Shown: one piece after another, positions 39,294 through 47,055 of the stretch | Position numbering within the stretch: the first letter of the stretch is position 1 | Layout: each line of letters opens with the position of its first letter | NCBI GenBank assembly: GCA_002404515.1 | Contig: DHJV01000157.1 | Span: forward strand, 51,986 to 100,103 | From: Lachnospiraceae bacterium UBA4711 | GTDB lineage: Bacteria > Bacillota > Clostridia > Lachnospirales > Lachnospiraceae | Length of the DNA: 48,118 bases | Direction of reading: 5' to 3' | Notes under the pieces: generated by a model | What the model was told of the DNA's origin: nothing | The model's input: only the letters and a program-made list of their open reading frames with translations | The model's database searches: none | Position numbers and translations under genes: made by a program

Positions 39294-39745
39294 GTGTATT
39301 AAATAAAGAATTGACAGAACGAATCAATGCCCCGACGTCCCTGAAATCACTGGCAACGGTGAGCCGGGAAGGGGTTCCGCATGTGGCATATAAGGGAAGT
39401 CTGCATGTGGAGGACGATCTGATCGTATTTTATGATCTGATCCAGAGTTCCCAGACCAATAAGAATCTGGTTCATGCAATCTGGTTTGAAGGAACGGTTG
39501 CGGTCAACATTTTGACAGCGGATAAGCGGAGCTTCTTAATCCTTGGAAAACCGGTGAAATCTGTGACAGCCGGGAAAGACTTTGAGAAGGTGTATGTGAA
39601 GCTGCAGGAAGAAAAAGGAACCGAAGTGGATCTGTCTGCAATCTGGTATATCAAGCCTTTGCGGGTTCGGGAGGAGACTTATGCGGCAAGACGGGATGAG
39701 GAAGAACGTAAATATCCATATATCCGCCATCTGGACAGAGTGTGA
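39290..39745 (+). CDS. Pyridoxamine 5'-phosphate oxidase-like split-barrel protein
   Basis: 151-residue protein of the FMN/heme-binding split-barrel fold. Seen: LATVSREGVPHVAYKGSLHVEDDLIVFYD (about 22-50) and NKNLVHAIWFEGTVAVNIL (about 57-75), the standard strand and cofactor-loop pattern, then LILGKPVKSVTAG. The C-terminal part is charged, with RREDEEERKYPYIRH-like sequence. It overlaps the radical SAM gene by four bases (ATGA), so they are translated together. It might reduce or oxidise the product or bind flavin for electron supply; both are guesses. Not a true PdxH, which is longer. Confidence 0.85.
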   Translation: MSVLNKELTERINAPTSLKSLATVSREGVPHVAYKGSLHVEDDLIVFYDLIQSSQTNKNLVHAIWFEGTVAVNILTADKRSFLILGKPVKSVTAGKDFEKVYVKLQEEKGTEVDLSAIWYIKPLRVREETYAARRDEEERKYPYIRHLDRV

Positions 39746-39766
39746 GAATGTGCTTGCAGATTTTAC

Positions 39767-39783
39767 TAAAATCGTCCACAACG
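39767..39783. promoter_or_regulatory. Inverted repeat before the LacI-family gene
   Basis: ATCGT-CCACA-ACGAT within the 91-base gap. It could be a regulator site or a weak stop. No convincing promoter was found here. Confidence 0.3.
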
Positions 39784-39836
39784 ATACCATGCTAAACAAG
39801 TAGGATAAATAGGAATGCACAAAGAGGGGATGTAGG

Positions 39837-40910
39837 ATGTCTGTAATACAAATCGCAAAAATGGCTGGAACTTCACCGGCGACGGTTTCGAGAATACTGA
39901 ATAATCCGGAGTATCATTGCACAGATCCTGCTGTCCGGGATAGGGTGTGGAAGGCAGCAATGGAGCTTAATTATGTGCCAAACGAAGCTGCCCGCAATCT
40001 GAAACGGGGAACGAAACTCTCGCAGGACAAAGTGCGCTATATACAGGTGCTTATGACAAGGACTGAGCAAAGCAACACAGATCCTTTCTTTACAGAGGTG
40101 TTACGTGTGGTTGAATCGGAGATCCACAGGAATTCCTGTATATTATCCCATGTCTGGTATATGTCGGTCTTTTCGAACGACAAGCAGTGCCGGTTGAACA
40201 ATCCGAATCATCTCGTGCAAGACCTGTATCAGGAAACCGAAGGAAAAACGGACGGTCTGATCGTGATTGGACGATGCAACAAAGAGGCTTTGCGTTATCT
40301 GAAGCAGCGGTTTAAGAATCTGGTGTCAATCAACCGGAATTCCACGAACCGGGAGATCGATGAAGTAACCTGCGATGGCAGAAAAATAGCGACAACAGCG
40401 GTGGAGTATCTGGTTGAAAAGGGGCACAACGATATTGGTTATGTCGGGGAATGTCACGGCGAGTCCCGTTATAAAGGATATGTGGATACCCTGATGCGGC
40501 ATGAATTAGAACTCAATCCTGCGTATATATTTGAGACAAAACAGACGGAAAAAGCAGGGTTTGAGATCATGGAAAAGATACTAAAATCCGACGATATTCC
40601 AACGGCAATCTATTGTGCCAATGATATTACTGCAATCGGTATGCTCAAAGCACTGGAGAAAATCAAGAAGAAATATTTTAATATTTCTATCATTTCCAGT
40701 GATGATATTGAACAGGCGCAGTTTACCAAACCGATGCTTACGACGGTTGCCCTGCCTAAGGTGGAGATGGGGAGATTTGCGGTATATCTGCTCATTGACC
40801 GGATCAATGGAAATCATGCTTCTGTCACGACGATGGAACTCGAAGGACGGCTGGTTATCCGTGAGAGCTGTGTCGATGTTCAGGATAGCTGGTGGAATTA
40901 TTCAATTTAA
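39837..40910 (+). CDS. LacI-family transcriptional regulator
   Basis: 357-residue repressor-type protein. The N-terminal helix-turn-helix is MSVIQIAKMAGTSPATVSRILNN (1-23), with hinge NYVPNEAARNLKRG (about 42-55). The periplasmic-binding-protein-like effector domain follows, with DGLIVIGR, IGYVGECHGESRYKGYVDTL (about 201-220), PTAIYCANDITAIGMLKAL (about 255-273) and the closing LEGRLVIRESC. SD GAGGGGATGTAGG. It closes the metK-ABC-radical SAM operon region. A LacI-type operator sits on the promoter before metK, so it is the natural candidate controller; CcpA is the rival. The effector is unknown. Confidence 0.93.
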   Translation: MSVIQIAKMAGTSPATVSRILNNPEYHCTDPAVRDRVWKAAMELNYVPNEAARNLKRGTKLSQDKVRYIQVLMTRTEQSNTDPFFTEVLRVVESEIHRNSCILSHVWYMSVFSNDKQCRLNNPNHLVQDLYQETEGKTDGLIVIGRCNKEALRYLKQRFKNLVSINRNSTNREIDEVTCDGRKIATTAVEYLVEKGHNDIGYVGECHGESRYKGYVDTLMRHELELNPAYIFETKQTEKAGFEIMEKILKSDDIPTAIYCANDITAIGMLKALEKIKKKYFNISIISSDDIEQAQFTKPMLTTVALPKVEMGRFAVYLLIDRINGNHASVTTMELEGRLVIRESCVDVQDSWWNYSI

Positions 40911-40966
40911 GATTCAAACTTATAATAGAAAAGTTTAGAATGCAAATCAAAGCAACAATTTAAGTG

Positions 40967-41021
40967 AATCAATCGGAAAAACTGCGAATCAAAAGACCAG
41001 TCGTTTCCGGTTGATTTTTTT
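40967..41021 (+). terminator. Terminator after the LacI-family gene
   Basis: AATCAATCGGAAA pairs with TTTCCGGTTGATT (one wobble), with an inner ACTG/CAGT, followed by seven T's. Confidence 0.85.
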
Positions 41022-41092
41022 AAGTTTCTAGTGTATGTTTGACATAATTTGAAGGCAGGAATCTCATAATACAGAAGAAAGAGAGTGAAGCA

Positions 41093-41764
41093 ATGAATAT
41101 ATTTGATGTCGTAGGGCCTGTGATGGTCGGACCGTCGAGTTCCCATACCGCAGGTGCTGTTAAAATAGGATATATCAGCCGGAAACTGCTGGGTGAACAG
41201 CCGGTTTCCGCACGGATTTTGTTATATGGAAGTTTTCTGACGACCGGGAAAGGACATGGTACACGGAAAGCACTTGTGGCTGGTTTACTTGGGATGCAGC
41301 CGGACGATGCACGGATTCCGCAGGCGTTGGAGCTTGCCAAAGAGCAGGGCATGCAGATCGAATTTGGAGAGGCACAGTTAAAGGAAGCGCACCCGAACAC
41401 GGCGCAGCTTTTTCTGCAGGGGCAGGATGGCAGAAGTCTGGAGATCATCGGGCAGTCGCTGGGCGGCTCCCGAATCAACATTGCCGAGATCGATGGAATC
41501 GAGACGAATTTCTCCGGCGATTATCCGACGCTTGTCGTACACAACCAGGATCAGCCGGGACATGTGGCAGAGGTAACGTCGATGCTTTCGCACAAAGGCG
41601 TGAACATTGCGTACATGCAGTTGTACCGTTCCAGCCGTGGCGGAGAGGCGGTTATGGTCGTGGAATGTGATCAGGAAATTCCGAAGGAGGGCATTGACTG
41701 GCTGAAGAAGGTCGAGGGTGTGAAGAAGGTCACATATCTTAGTGTAGGAGGTGAGGAGAAATGA
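41093..41764 (+). CDS. sdaAB: L-serine dehydratase, iron-sulfur type, beta subunit
   Basis: 223-residue beta subunit of the oxygen-sensitive Fe-S L-serine ammonia-lyase, which turns serine into pyruvate and ammonia. MNIFDVVGPVMVGPSSSHTAGAVKIG is the typical N-terminus. A C-terminal ACT domain (about 148-220) starts YPTLVVHNQDQPGHVAEVTSML. SD GAGTGAAG region before the ATG. It overlaps sdaAA by four bases (ATGA). The two-gene form is that of Clostridia and Bacillus, not the single-chain form of E. coli. Confidence 0.97.
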   Translation: MNIFDVVGPVMVGPSSSHTAGAVKIGYISRKLLGEQPVSARILLYGSFLTTGKGHGTRKALVAGLLGMQPDDARIPQALELAKEQGMQIEFGEAQLKEAHPNTAQLFLQGQDGRSLEIIGQSLGGSRINIAEIDGIETNFSGDYPTLVVHNQDQPGHVAEVTSMLSHKGVNIAYMQLYRSSRGGEAVMVVECDQEIPKEGIDWLKKVEGVKKVTYLSVGGEEK

Positions 41765-42627
41765 TAACGTATCATTCGATTCAGGACATATTGGAGCTGT
41801 GCGAGAAAGAACAACTGGAGTTCTGGCAGGTGATTGAACGTGCAGATATGGAAGAACGCGCTGTGACAGGGGAGGCTTCCTATGCGAAGATGCAGAGCAT
41901 GTATGAGGCAATGCGCCATGCGGATGCAACCTACGATGCGAAGCTTACGTCAGCATCCGGACTGGTCGGCGGCGATGGCGAGAAGCTTCGTGCATATAAT
42001 GAAGCGGGCAGGAATCTCTGCGGTGATTTCTTAGGCCTGGTGATGGAGAAGGCAATCAAGATGGCAGAAGGAAATGCCTGTATGCGCCGGATTGTTGCGG
42101 CACCGACCGCTGGTTCATGCGGTGTGATCCCGGCGGTGTTCCTGACGGCAGAGGAGAAGCTTGCGTGTACAGAAGAACAGATGGTGGCTGCGATGTACAT
42201 TTCCGCAGGGGTAGGTGCTGTGATTGCCGAAAATGCTTCAATTGCCGGGGCGTCTGGCGGTTGTCAGGCGGAGATTGGGTCTGCATCTGCGATGGCAGCG
42301 GCAGGATTATGCTTCCTGCAGGGAGGCACAAATGCGATGATCGCAAATGCAGCCGCACTGGCGCTTAAAAATATGCTTGGCCTTGCGTGTGATCCGGTCT
42401 GTGGACTGGTGGAAGTGCCGTGTGTAAAACGGAATGTTGCCGGAGCTGTCAACGCGGTAAGTGCGGCACAGCTATCTTTGGCAGGAATCAAGAGCGCGAT
42501 TCCTGTGGATGAAGTGATTGATGCGATGCGTAGAATCGGAAATGAAATGTCTCCGAACATAAAAGAAACGGGTCAGGGTGGACTTGCAACCACCCCGACC
42601 GCGATTCAAATAGGAAAGAGTTTATAA
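41761..42627 (+). CDS. sdaAA: L-serine dehydratase, iron-sulfur type, alpha subunit
   Basis: 288-residue alpha subunit, holding the [4Fe-4S] cluster and active site. Seen: VAAPTAGSCGVIPAVF (about 111-126), SIAGASGGCQAEIGSASAMAA (about 161-181), and DPVCGLVEVPCVKRNVAGAVNA (about 212-233), with the conserved Cys in each. Normal length. It is translated together with sdaAB. It ends tail to tail with the beta-helix lipoprotein gene, only 21 bases apart and with no terminator visible between them. Confidence 0.97.
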   Translation: MITYHSIQDILELCEKEQLEFWQVIERADMEERAVTGEASYAKMQSMYEAMRHADATYDAKLTSASGLVGGDGEKLRAYNEAGRNLCGDFLGLVMEKAIKMAEGNACMRRIVAAPTAGSCGVIPAVFLTAEEKLACTEEQMVAAMYISAGVGAVIAENASIAGASGGCQAEIGSASAMAAAGLCFLQGGTNAMIANAAALALKNMLGLACDPVCGLVEVPCVKRNVAGAVNAVSAAQLSLAGIKSAIPVDEVIDAMRRIGNEMSPNIKETGQGGLATTPTAIQIGKSL

Positions 42628-42648
42628 TTGTGAAGAAATATTTATTGT

Positions 42649-44637
42649 TTAAGGCTGTGTGACTGCATAATCCGAAAAGCTTGTGGTCGATTCGGCGTCA
42701 CTTGTGTCAACAGAGGTACTGTAGCTGTCGACGGTGATCGTATAGCTGCTTGTACCCTGTACATAGACTGTGCCATCGGTTCCGACGATTGTAACGGTCT
42801 TGCCGCTTGCATCGGTGATCGTTCCGGCACAGTAGAGATTTGTCAGTGTACTGTCGTCAGTTACTGTCCATGTGCTTCCTTTTTCGATATAGACATTGCA
42901 GTAGCCGTCGCCGCCATTTCCGGCATAGGTTTCATCATCGGTAATGGCGCCTGTGAGTGTACTTTCGCCGGTCATATAGAAATCAAGCTGACTGATGGAA
43001 TCCCAGATCACATCGCCTTCCATGTCCTGATCGATGGCGGTGAATTTGCAATCGGCACCGTTGGAACCGGAAGTACCCCAGCCACGCTGGTTGTTGTTGC
43101 CGGTACAGCGGAGGAAGAAGTCGTTGTCGTTCGCATAGGTGATATCTACATCGTTTAAGATAAATGTGGACTCGGTATTGGTTGTGTAGAACATGCCACC
43201 ATTTTTTGCTGTCAGGCTGCCACCATCCATCTCAAATGTACTGTTACCAACCTCTGAATCACCAGACATGCTCTGGTACAAAATCACATTCCATGTGCAG
43301 TCGTTCTGACTGTCGTCTGACATATTTCCGGTCAGATCGGTATCAAACAAACGAAGTGAATTTAATCCCTCGATGCAGACCGCTTCGGAACCATTTGCGG
43401 TAAGTGCTGCATCGTTGATGGCGATATCAGCAGTACTGTATACGGCAGGGGAACCAGTTCCGTTTGAGGTATAGGTTCCACCATCGACAACCATCGTTCC
43501 GCCGCCACGGTCGCTACGGATAGCGGCAGAAGAGTTACCGTCCGTCTCTACATCGAGATCCCATGCGTAGAGGGTTCCGCCGCCAGCCGCGTGGATACCA
43601 CCGGCTGTATTTCCGGTCGTCCTGATCGTGGAATCGGAGATGTAGACCGTACCGTCACCGTAGGCAAATGCGCCTGCGGCACCATCGGCGTCCGTTGTGA
43701 TCGTGCTGTTCGTAATCGTTGTCTGTCCGTCGGTTGTAAGGATTGCTGCGCCGACACCATAGAAGCTGGAATTATCGCCGCCGCTGCTTTCCTCGGAAGA
43801 TCTTGTGACGGTAATGTTATTCAGCTTTACATTCGCACCGTCATACACATGGATGGCGTTTTCATCGGTGCCTGTGGACTCAAATGTCTCGCCGTCCACA
43901 TCAGCATCGGTTGTATATTCTGAGACAGCATCGTAGCTTTCCACTCCACCGGAATTTCCGCCGCCCGGCTGTCCCGGAGCACCTCCACCTGCATTTCCAT
44001 TCGAAATCACAATGGCGGTTACCGTTCCGTCATCATCGAAGGTTACCTGTATCGTGTCACCGACTTGGATATCTGTCAGTGATGCGTCGCTGGAAGTTGC
44101 CATGTCGCCACCCGGAGCGTTACCGGAAGGAGCTTCGCCGTCTGGCATTTCCGGAGGCGTGTTGCTGTCAGAATTGTTATCGGAACTGCTGTCACCAGAC
44201 TGCCCGCCGTTATCGGAAGGAGCTTCGCCATCTGGTTTCTCCGGAGGAGTGTTGCTGTCGGAACTGCTGTCACCGGATTGTCCACCGTTACCGGAAGGAG
44301 CTTCGCCGTTCGGCATCTCTGGCGGAGTATTGGAACTGTCATCGCCAGACATCTCTGGCGGCTGTCCCATGCCCTCACGGGTGATCTCCACATCATCATT
44401 TACGGTAAAGGAAATATCGTCCGCCTCGCCTTCCGGTGTCATGGAGATCGTATCACCATCAATCTCGGTTACCTCACCGGAGATTGTCTGTCCAGCATAG
44501 CTGTTTCCTTCCTTGACTGCCTCTGTCGGTGTTGCCTCGCTGGTTGTTGTCGATTCTGTTTTATTTGCACATCCGCCAAGCAGGGCAGTTGCAAGCATCG
44601 TTACTGTTACAAGTGGTAAAATGGATTTTTTCTTCAT
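42649..44637 (-). CDS. Beta-helix surface lipoprotein with Pro/Gly/Asp-rich repeats
   Basis: 662-residue lipoprotein. Signal peptide with lipobox LGGC (Cys22). A small beta domain (about 45-85: ISGEVTEIDGDTISMTPEGEADDISF) is interrupted by three repeats of the type NTPPEMPDGEAPSGNGGQSGDSSSD (about 95-180) and completed by DIQVGDTIQVTFDDDGTVTAI. From about 225 to 640 a Thr/Asp/Gly-rich right-handed beta-helix follows, with TTITNSTITTDADG, TVYISDSTIRTTGN and similar turns, as in carbohydrate-binding DUF4353/Cthe_2159-like proteins. The start at 44637 has AAAGGA nine bases upstream; the ORF start at 44655 overlaps it. Its promoter carries the same box as the VTC operon, which I take as strong evidence of joint control. 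Confidence 0.9.
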   Translation of the reverse strand: MKKKSILPLVTVTMLATALLGGCANKTESTTTSEATPTEAVKEGNSYAGQTISGEVTEIDGDTISMTPEGEADDISFTVNDDVEITREGMGQPPEMSGDDSSNTPPEMPNGEAPSGNGGQSGDSSSDSNTPPEKPDGEAPSDNGGQSGDSSSDNNSDSNTPPEMPDGEAPSGNAPGGDMATSSDASLTDIQVGDTIQVTFDDDGTVTAIVISNGNAGGGAPGQPGGGNSGGVESYDAVSEYTTDADVDGETFESTGTDENAIHVYDGANVKLNNITVTRSSEESSGGDNSSFYGVGAAILTTDGQTTITNSTITTDADGAAGAFAYGDGTVYISDSTIRTTGNTAGGIHAAGGGTLYAWDLDVETDGNSSAAIRSDRGGGTMVVDGGTYTSNGTGSPAVYSTADIAINDAALTANGSEAVCIEGLNSLRLFDTDLTGNMSDDSQNDCTWNVILYQSMSGDSEVGNSTFEMDGGSLTAKNGGMFYTTNTESTFILNDVDITYANDNDFFLRCTGNNNQRGWGTSGSNGADCKFTAIDQDMEGDVIWDSISQLDFYMTGESTLTGAITDDETYAGNGGDGYCNVYIEKGSTWTVTDDSTLTNLYCAGTITDASGKTVTIVGTDGTVYVQGTSSYTITVDSYSTSVDTSDAESTTSFSDYAVTQP
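44123..44337 (-). repeat. Three repeats coding the PPEMPDGEAPSG linker
   Basis: Three in-frame, closely similar blocks at about 44297-44337, 44211-44254 and 44123-44163 (minus strand), separated by Ser/Asp-rich spacers. They are likely to vary in number between strains. The composition resembles the CotH repeats. Confidence 0.8.
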
Positions 44638-44684
44638 AAAATCACGTCCTTTCAAATTTGTTATATTTTTTGTTTACAATACGA

Positions 44685-44720
44685 AGTATAGGGGACGAAC
44701 CTTAAATCAACCTTAGAAAT
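44685..44720 (-). promoter_or_regulatory. Regulon promoter of the beta-helix lipoprotein
   Basis: On the minus strand: CTAAGGT (44710-44716) and TTAAGGT (44699-44705), 11-bp period, eight bases, then -10 TATACT (44685-44690). It shares ATTTCTAAGGT, ATTTAAGGT and GTCCCC with the VTC operon promoter and has the same spacing. Leader about 40 bases. Confidence 0.78.
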
Positions 44721-44864
44721 TTATAAATTTGCAAAGAGTTTGTGAATTAAAGATATATAAGATAAAGCACTCATGAATATGCTATAATTACTATTCAAAT
44801 GATAGTTCCTATTGAACGGTCTGAAATCTCTTGCTATAAGCGATTAAAGTTCACAATTGCACAC

Positions 44865-44912
44865 TTGGTACTGTTCGTTCAAACGGCTATAATATTATAA
44901 TAGATATTATAG
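44865..44912 (+). promoter_or_regulatory. Promoter with AT-rich palindrome upstream of the second two-component pair
   Basis: -35 TTGGTA (44865-44870), 17-base spacer, -10 TATAAT (44888-44893). CTATAATAT (44887-44895) and ATATTATAG (44904-44912) form a 9-bp inverted repeat over the -10 and start. It may drive the genes at 45037, or be left over from the decayed gene here. The rest of 44721-44864 shows nothing I recognise. Confidence 0.5.
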
Positions 44913-44986
44913 TTAATCGTGTGTGGCTTATCCCTAAAGATAGCGAAAAACCTGCTGATGCAAGAAGAAAAGTAAACAAAAATTGA
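44912..44986 (+). pseudogene. C-terminal remnant of a small helix-turn-helix DNA-binding protein
   Basis: One frame reads VNRVWLIPKDSEKPADARRK and ends at TGA 44984-44986. WLIPKD..KP.D.R is the usual end of small excisionase/MerR-like helix-turn-helix proteins found in Clostridial mobile elements. The preceding part of the frame (back to a stop at 44837) does not look like the rest of such a protein, so it is truncated or frameshifted. It suggests that this AT-rich stretch came with a mobile element. Recognition is from motif memory only. Confidence 0.5.
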
Positions 44987-44998
44987 CCACTTTTTGAC
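44983..44998 (+). promoter_or_regulatory. TTGAC direct repeats, probable OmpR-type box before the second regulator gene
   Basis: TTGAC at 44983-44987 and 44994-44998, an 11-bp period, continuing TTTTATA. An almost identical copy stands at 46979-46994 before the lipoprotein gene. It probably marks autoregulation by the regulator at 45037. Confidence 0.55.
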
Positions 44999-45036
44999 TT
45001 TTATAAATTACATTCATCTAACAAGGAGGAATTATA

Positions 45037-45714
45037 ATGGCTTATAAAATATTGATTGTAGATGACGAGGAAATGATGACGGAGCTTCTTTCTGACCACT
45101 TGCAAGATTGTGGTTATGATACAATAACTGCCAATTGTAGTCAGAAAGCGATTGAACTGTTACAAAAACAGCCCGATTTGATTATCTTGGATATAAATAT
45201 GCCAGATATGAATGGATTGGAACTATGCAAAAATATACGAAATCATATCAATTCTCCAATTATTTTTGTTACCGCAAGAATTACCGAGCAGGATAAAATA
45301 AACGGATTACAATATGGTGGCGATGATTATATTACAAAGCCTTTTAGCTTAAATGAACTGTCTGCTCGTATTGCGGCTCATTTGCGTCGTGATGAGAGAA
45401 ATAAAAATAAACTGACAGTTTTGACATCAAATAATTTGATTGTAAATATATCAGAACGGTCAGTCTATTATCGTGACACTCTAATTCCATTTTCTAAGCG
45501 AGAATTTGACTTGATAGAATTTTTAATCACTAACGCAAACCAAGTATTCGATAAAGAACACATTTATGAAGCAGTATGGGGATATGATGCCGAAGGCGAT
45601 AATAATGTAGTAAAGGAGCATATTCGAAAAATTAGAGCAAAGCTGAATGAGGTTACAGGACAAGACCACATTGAAACAATCTGGGGGGTGGGATACCGAT
45701 GGAAACGCTTGTAA
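45037..45714 (+). CDS. OmpR-family response regulator (second pair)
   Basis: 225-residue regulator. The receiver has Asp9/Asp10, phospho-acceptor Asp52 in IILDINMPDMNG, Thr79 and Lys101 in ITKPF. The Trans_Reg_C winged helix (about 132-223) has IPFSKREFDLIEFLI, VFDKEHIYEAVWGYD and the end IETIWGVGYRWK. Strong SD AAGGAGG. It overlaps the kinase gene by 16 bases. The sequence is clearly more AT-rich than the genes to the left, in line with a horizontally gained module. Such pairs often control ABC exporters or antimicrobial-peptide resistance, but no such gene is in view. Confidence 0.95.
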   Translation: MAYKILIVDDEEMMTELLSDHLQDCGYDTITANCSQKAIELLQKQPDLIILDINMPDMNGLELCKNIRNHINSPIIFVTARITEQDKINGLQYGGDDYITKPFSLNELSARIAAHLRRDERNKNKLTVLTSNNLIVNISERSVYYRDTLIPFSKREFDLIEFLITNANQVFDKEHIYEAVWGYDAEGDNNVVKEHIRKIRAKLNEVTGQDHIETIWGVGYRWKRL

Positions 45715-46982
45715 AGAAATATAAAAATATGTCATTGCGAAAATATCTTATTTTTTGCGTTATCATTACTCTTGGAGTAATTGTTTTGCTTTCGTCATTT
45801 ACGATTTGGGGTTGTTTATCTTTCAGAAAACATCTATTGCCAGAGTCAAACAATGTATATTTGACAGTTTCCCAAACATATTCCGATGGCAGAGAAAATT
45901 CGTATTCAATTAAGGTCAATGTTGGAAAAGAAGGAACTGAACTGCCAGTGATTATATCGGAAGATGAAACATCGTCAGCACAGAAAGAAACAAAATACAC
46001 GATACAACGGATTGAAAACAGCGTTAATTCATTATCGCCCAAGAGGAAAATGGTATATCATTTTTGTGGTGCTGCAATGATAGTGTTTCCGTTTGTTTGT
46101 TCCATAGTTGGGATACTGTTATGCGGATTTCATTTTTATAAGCGTAAACTATCTATACCACTTAACCTATTATCTGAAGCAACCGAACAAATATTAGAGC
46201 AAAATCTTGATTTTAGCTTACATTACAACGTTACCGATGAAATGGGAAAGCTATGCAGCTCGTTTGAACAGATGCGGTCAACGTTACACGAAAATTTCCG
46301 CAAAATGTGGAATATGATAGAGGAAAGAAAACTATTACAGGCATCAATCGCACACGATTTGCGTAATCCAATAGCGGTTATAGAAGGCTATACTGAATAT
46401 TTGCAGATTAATCTTGAAAAAGGAAATTTGAACGAAAAAAGAATTTTGAAAATCGCAGGAAACTTAAATCTGGCAGCCAAACGGTTAGAACGATATACTG
46501 AGTCAGTTCGCACACTTAACCAAATGGAAGATATAGAAATAAATCGACAGAAAGTATGTGTATCCGATTTGATAGCTGATATTGAAGATGATTTAAAGAT
46601 GATGGCACAGAAAAGAAATATTCAAATTGCAGTAAACGGCTTGCCCTCTAATGAAGAAATCTTGATTGATATTTCAGTATTGTACCGTGTGTTGGAGAAT
46701 ATTTTTGGAAATGCACTACGGTATGCAAAAAAGCATATAAACATTGATTTGTCATTAACTAACAAAACCCTATCCTTTATCATTACTGATGATGGGGACG
46801 GTTTTTCTGACGAAGTTCTTGCAAGACAAAGTAAACTCCTTCTTGCAAAATCTTCCGAAGATGGACATTTAGGAATGGGGTTAGCGATAAGCAGGTTATT
46901 ATGTAAAAAACACGGTGGTTCTTTAGAAATTAGTAATAATGCAAAGCATAATGCTGTTGTAAAAATAACCTTTTTAGTTTGA
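45699..46982 (+). CDS. Sensor histidine kinase (second pair)
   Basis: 427-residue membrane kinase. TM1 at about 16-38, an external region (about 39-118), TM2 at about 122-147, then a HAMP-like linker (LSIPLNLLSEATEQILEQNLDFSL). HisKA has QASIAHDLRNPIAVIEGYTEYLQ with His219. The ATPase domain has ENIFGNALRYAKKH (N box), TDDGDGFSDEVL and GHLGMGLAISRLLCKKHGG. It overlaps the regulator gene by 16 bases. Its stop codon lies within the TTGAC repeat box that precedes the next gene. Confidence 0.94.
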   Translation: METLVKKYKNMSLRKYLIFCVIITLGVIVLLSSFTIWGCLSFRKHLLPESNNVYLTVSQTYSDGRENSYSIKVNVGKEGTELPVIISEDETSSAQKETKYTIQRIENSVNSLSPKRKMVYHFCGAAMIVFPFVCSIVGILLCGFHFYKRKLSIPLNLLSEATEQILEQNLDFSLHYNVTDEMGKLCSSFEQMRSTLHENFRKMWNMIEERKLLQASIAHDLRNPIAVIEGYTEYLQINLEKGNLNEKRILKIAGNLNLAAKRLERYTESVRTLNQMEDIEINRQKVCVSDLIADIEDDLKMMAQKRNIQIAVNGLPSNEEILIDISVLYRVLENIFGNALRYAKKHINIDLSLTNKTLSFIITDDGDGFSDEVLARQSKLLLAKSSEDGHLGMGLAISRLLCKKHGGSLEISNNAKHNAVVKITFLV

Positions 46983-46994
46983 CCGTTTTTTGAC
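46979..46994 (+). promoter_or_regulatory. Second TTGAC repeat box
   Basis: TTGAC at 46979-46983 and 46990-46994 (11-bp period), followed by TTTTATA, as before the regulator gene at 45037. It overlaps the stop codon of the kinase gene and lies about 60 bases before the lipoprotein start. Confidence 0.55.
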
Positions 46995-47005
46995 TTTTAT
47001 ATGAT

Positions 47006-47055
47006 AAGGTCTCCTTGTAAGCTGTAAAGCTATAAATACAAGGAGGTCTTTTTTT
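47006..47055 (+). terminator. Hairpin with T-run that also covers the ribosome site of the next gene
   Basis: AAGGTCTCCTTGTA (47006-47019) can pair with TACAAGGAGGTCTT (47037-47050), 14 pairs with two wobbles, followed directly by T's up to the ATG at 47056. The 3' arm contains the AAGGAGG ribosome site. It can therefore act as terminator or as a translation lock. Confidence 0.65.

Noticed and set aside
43591..44500. Plus-strand frames opposite the beta-helix lipoprotein
   Set aside because: The minus-strand gene has a signal peptide, lipobox, ribosome site and matched promoter; the plus frames are by-products of its repeats.
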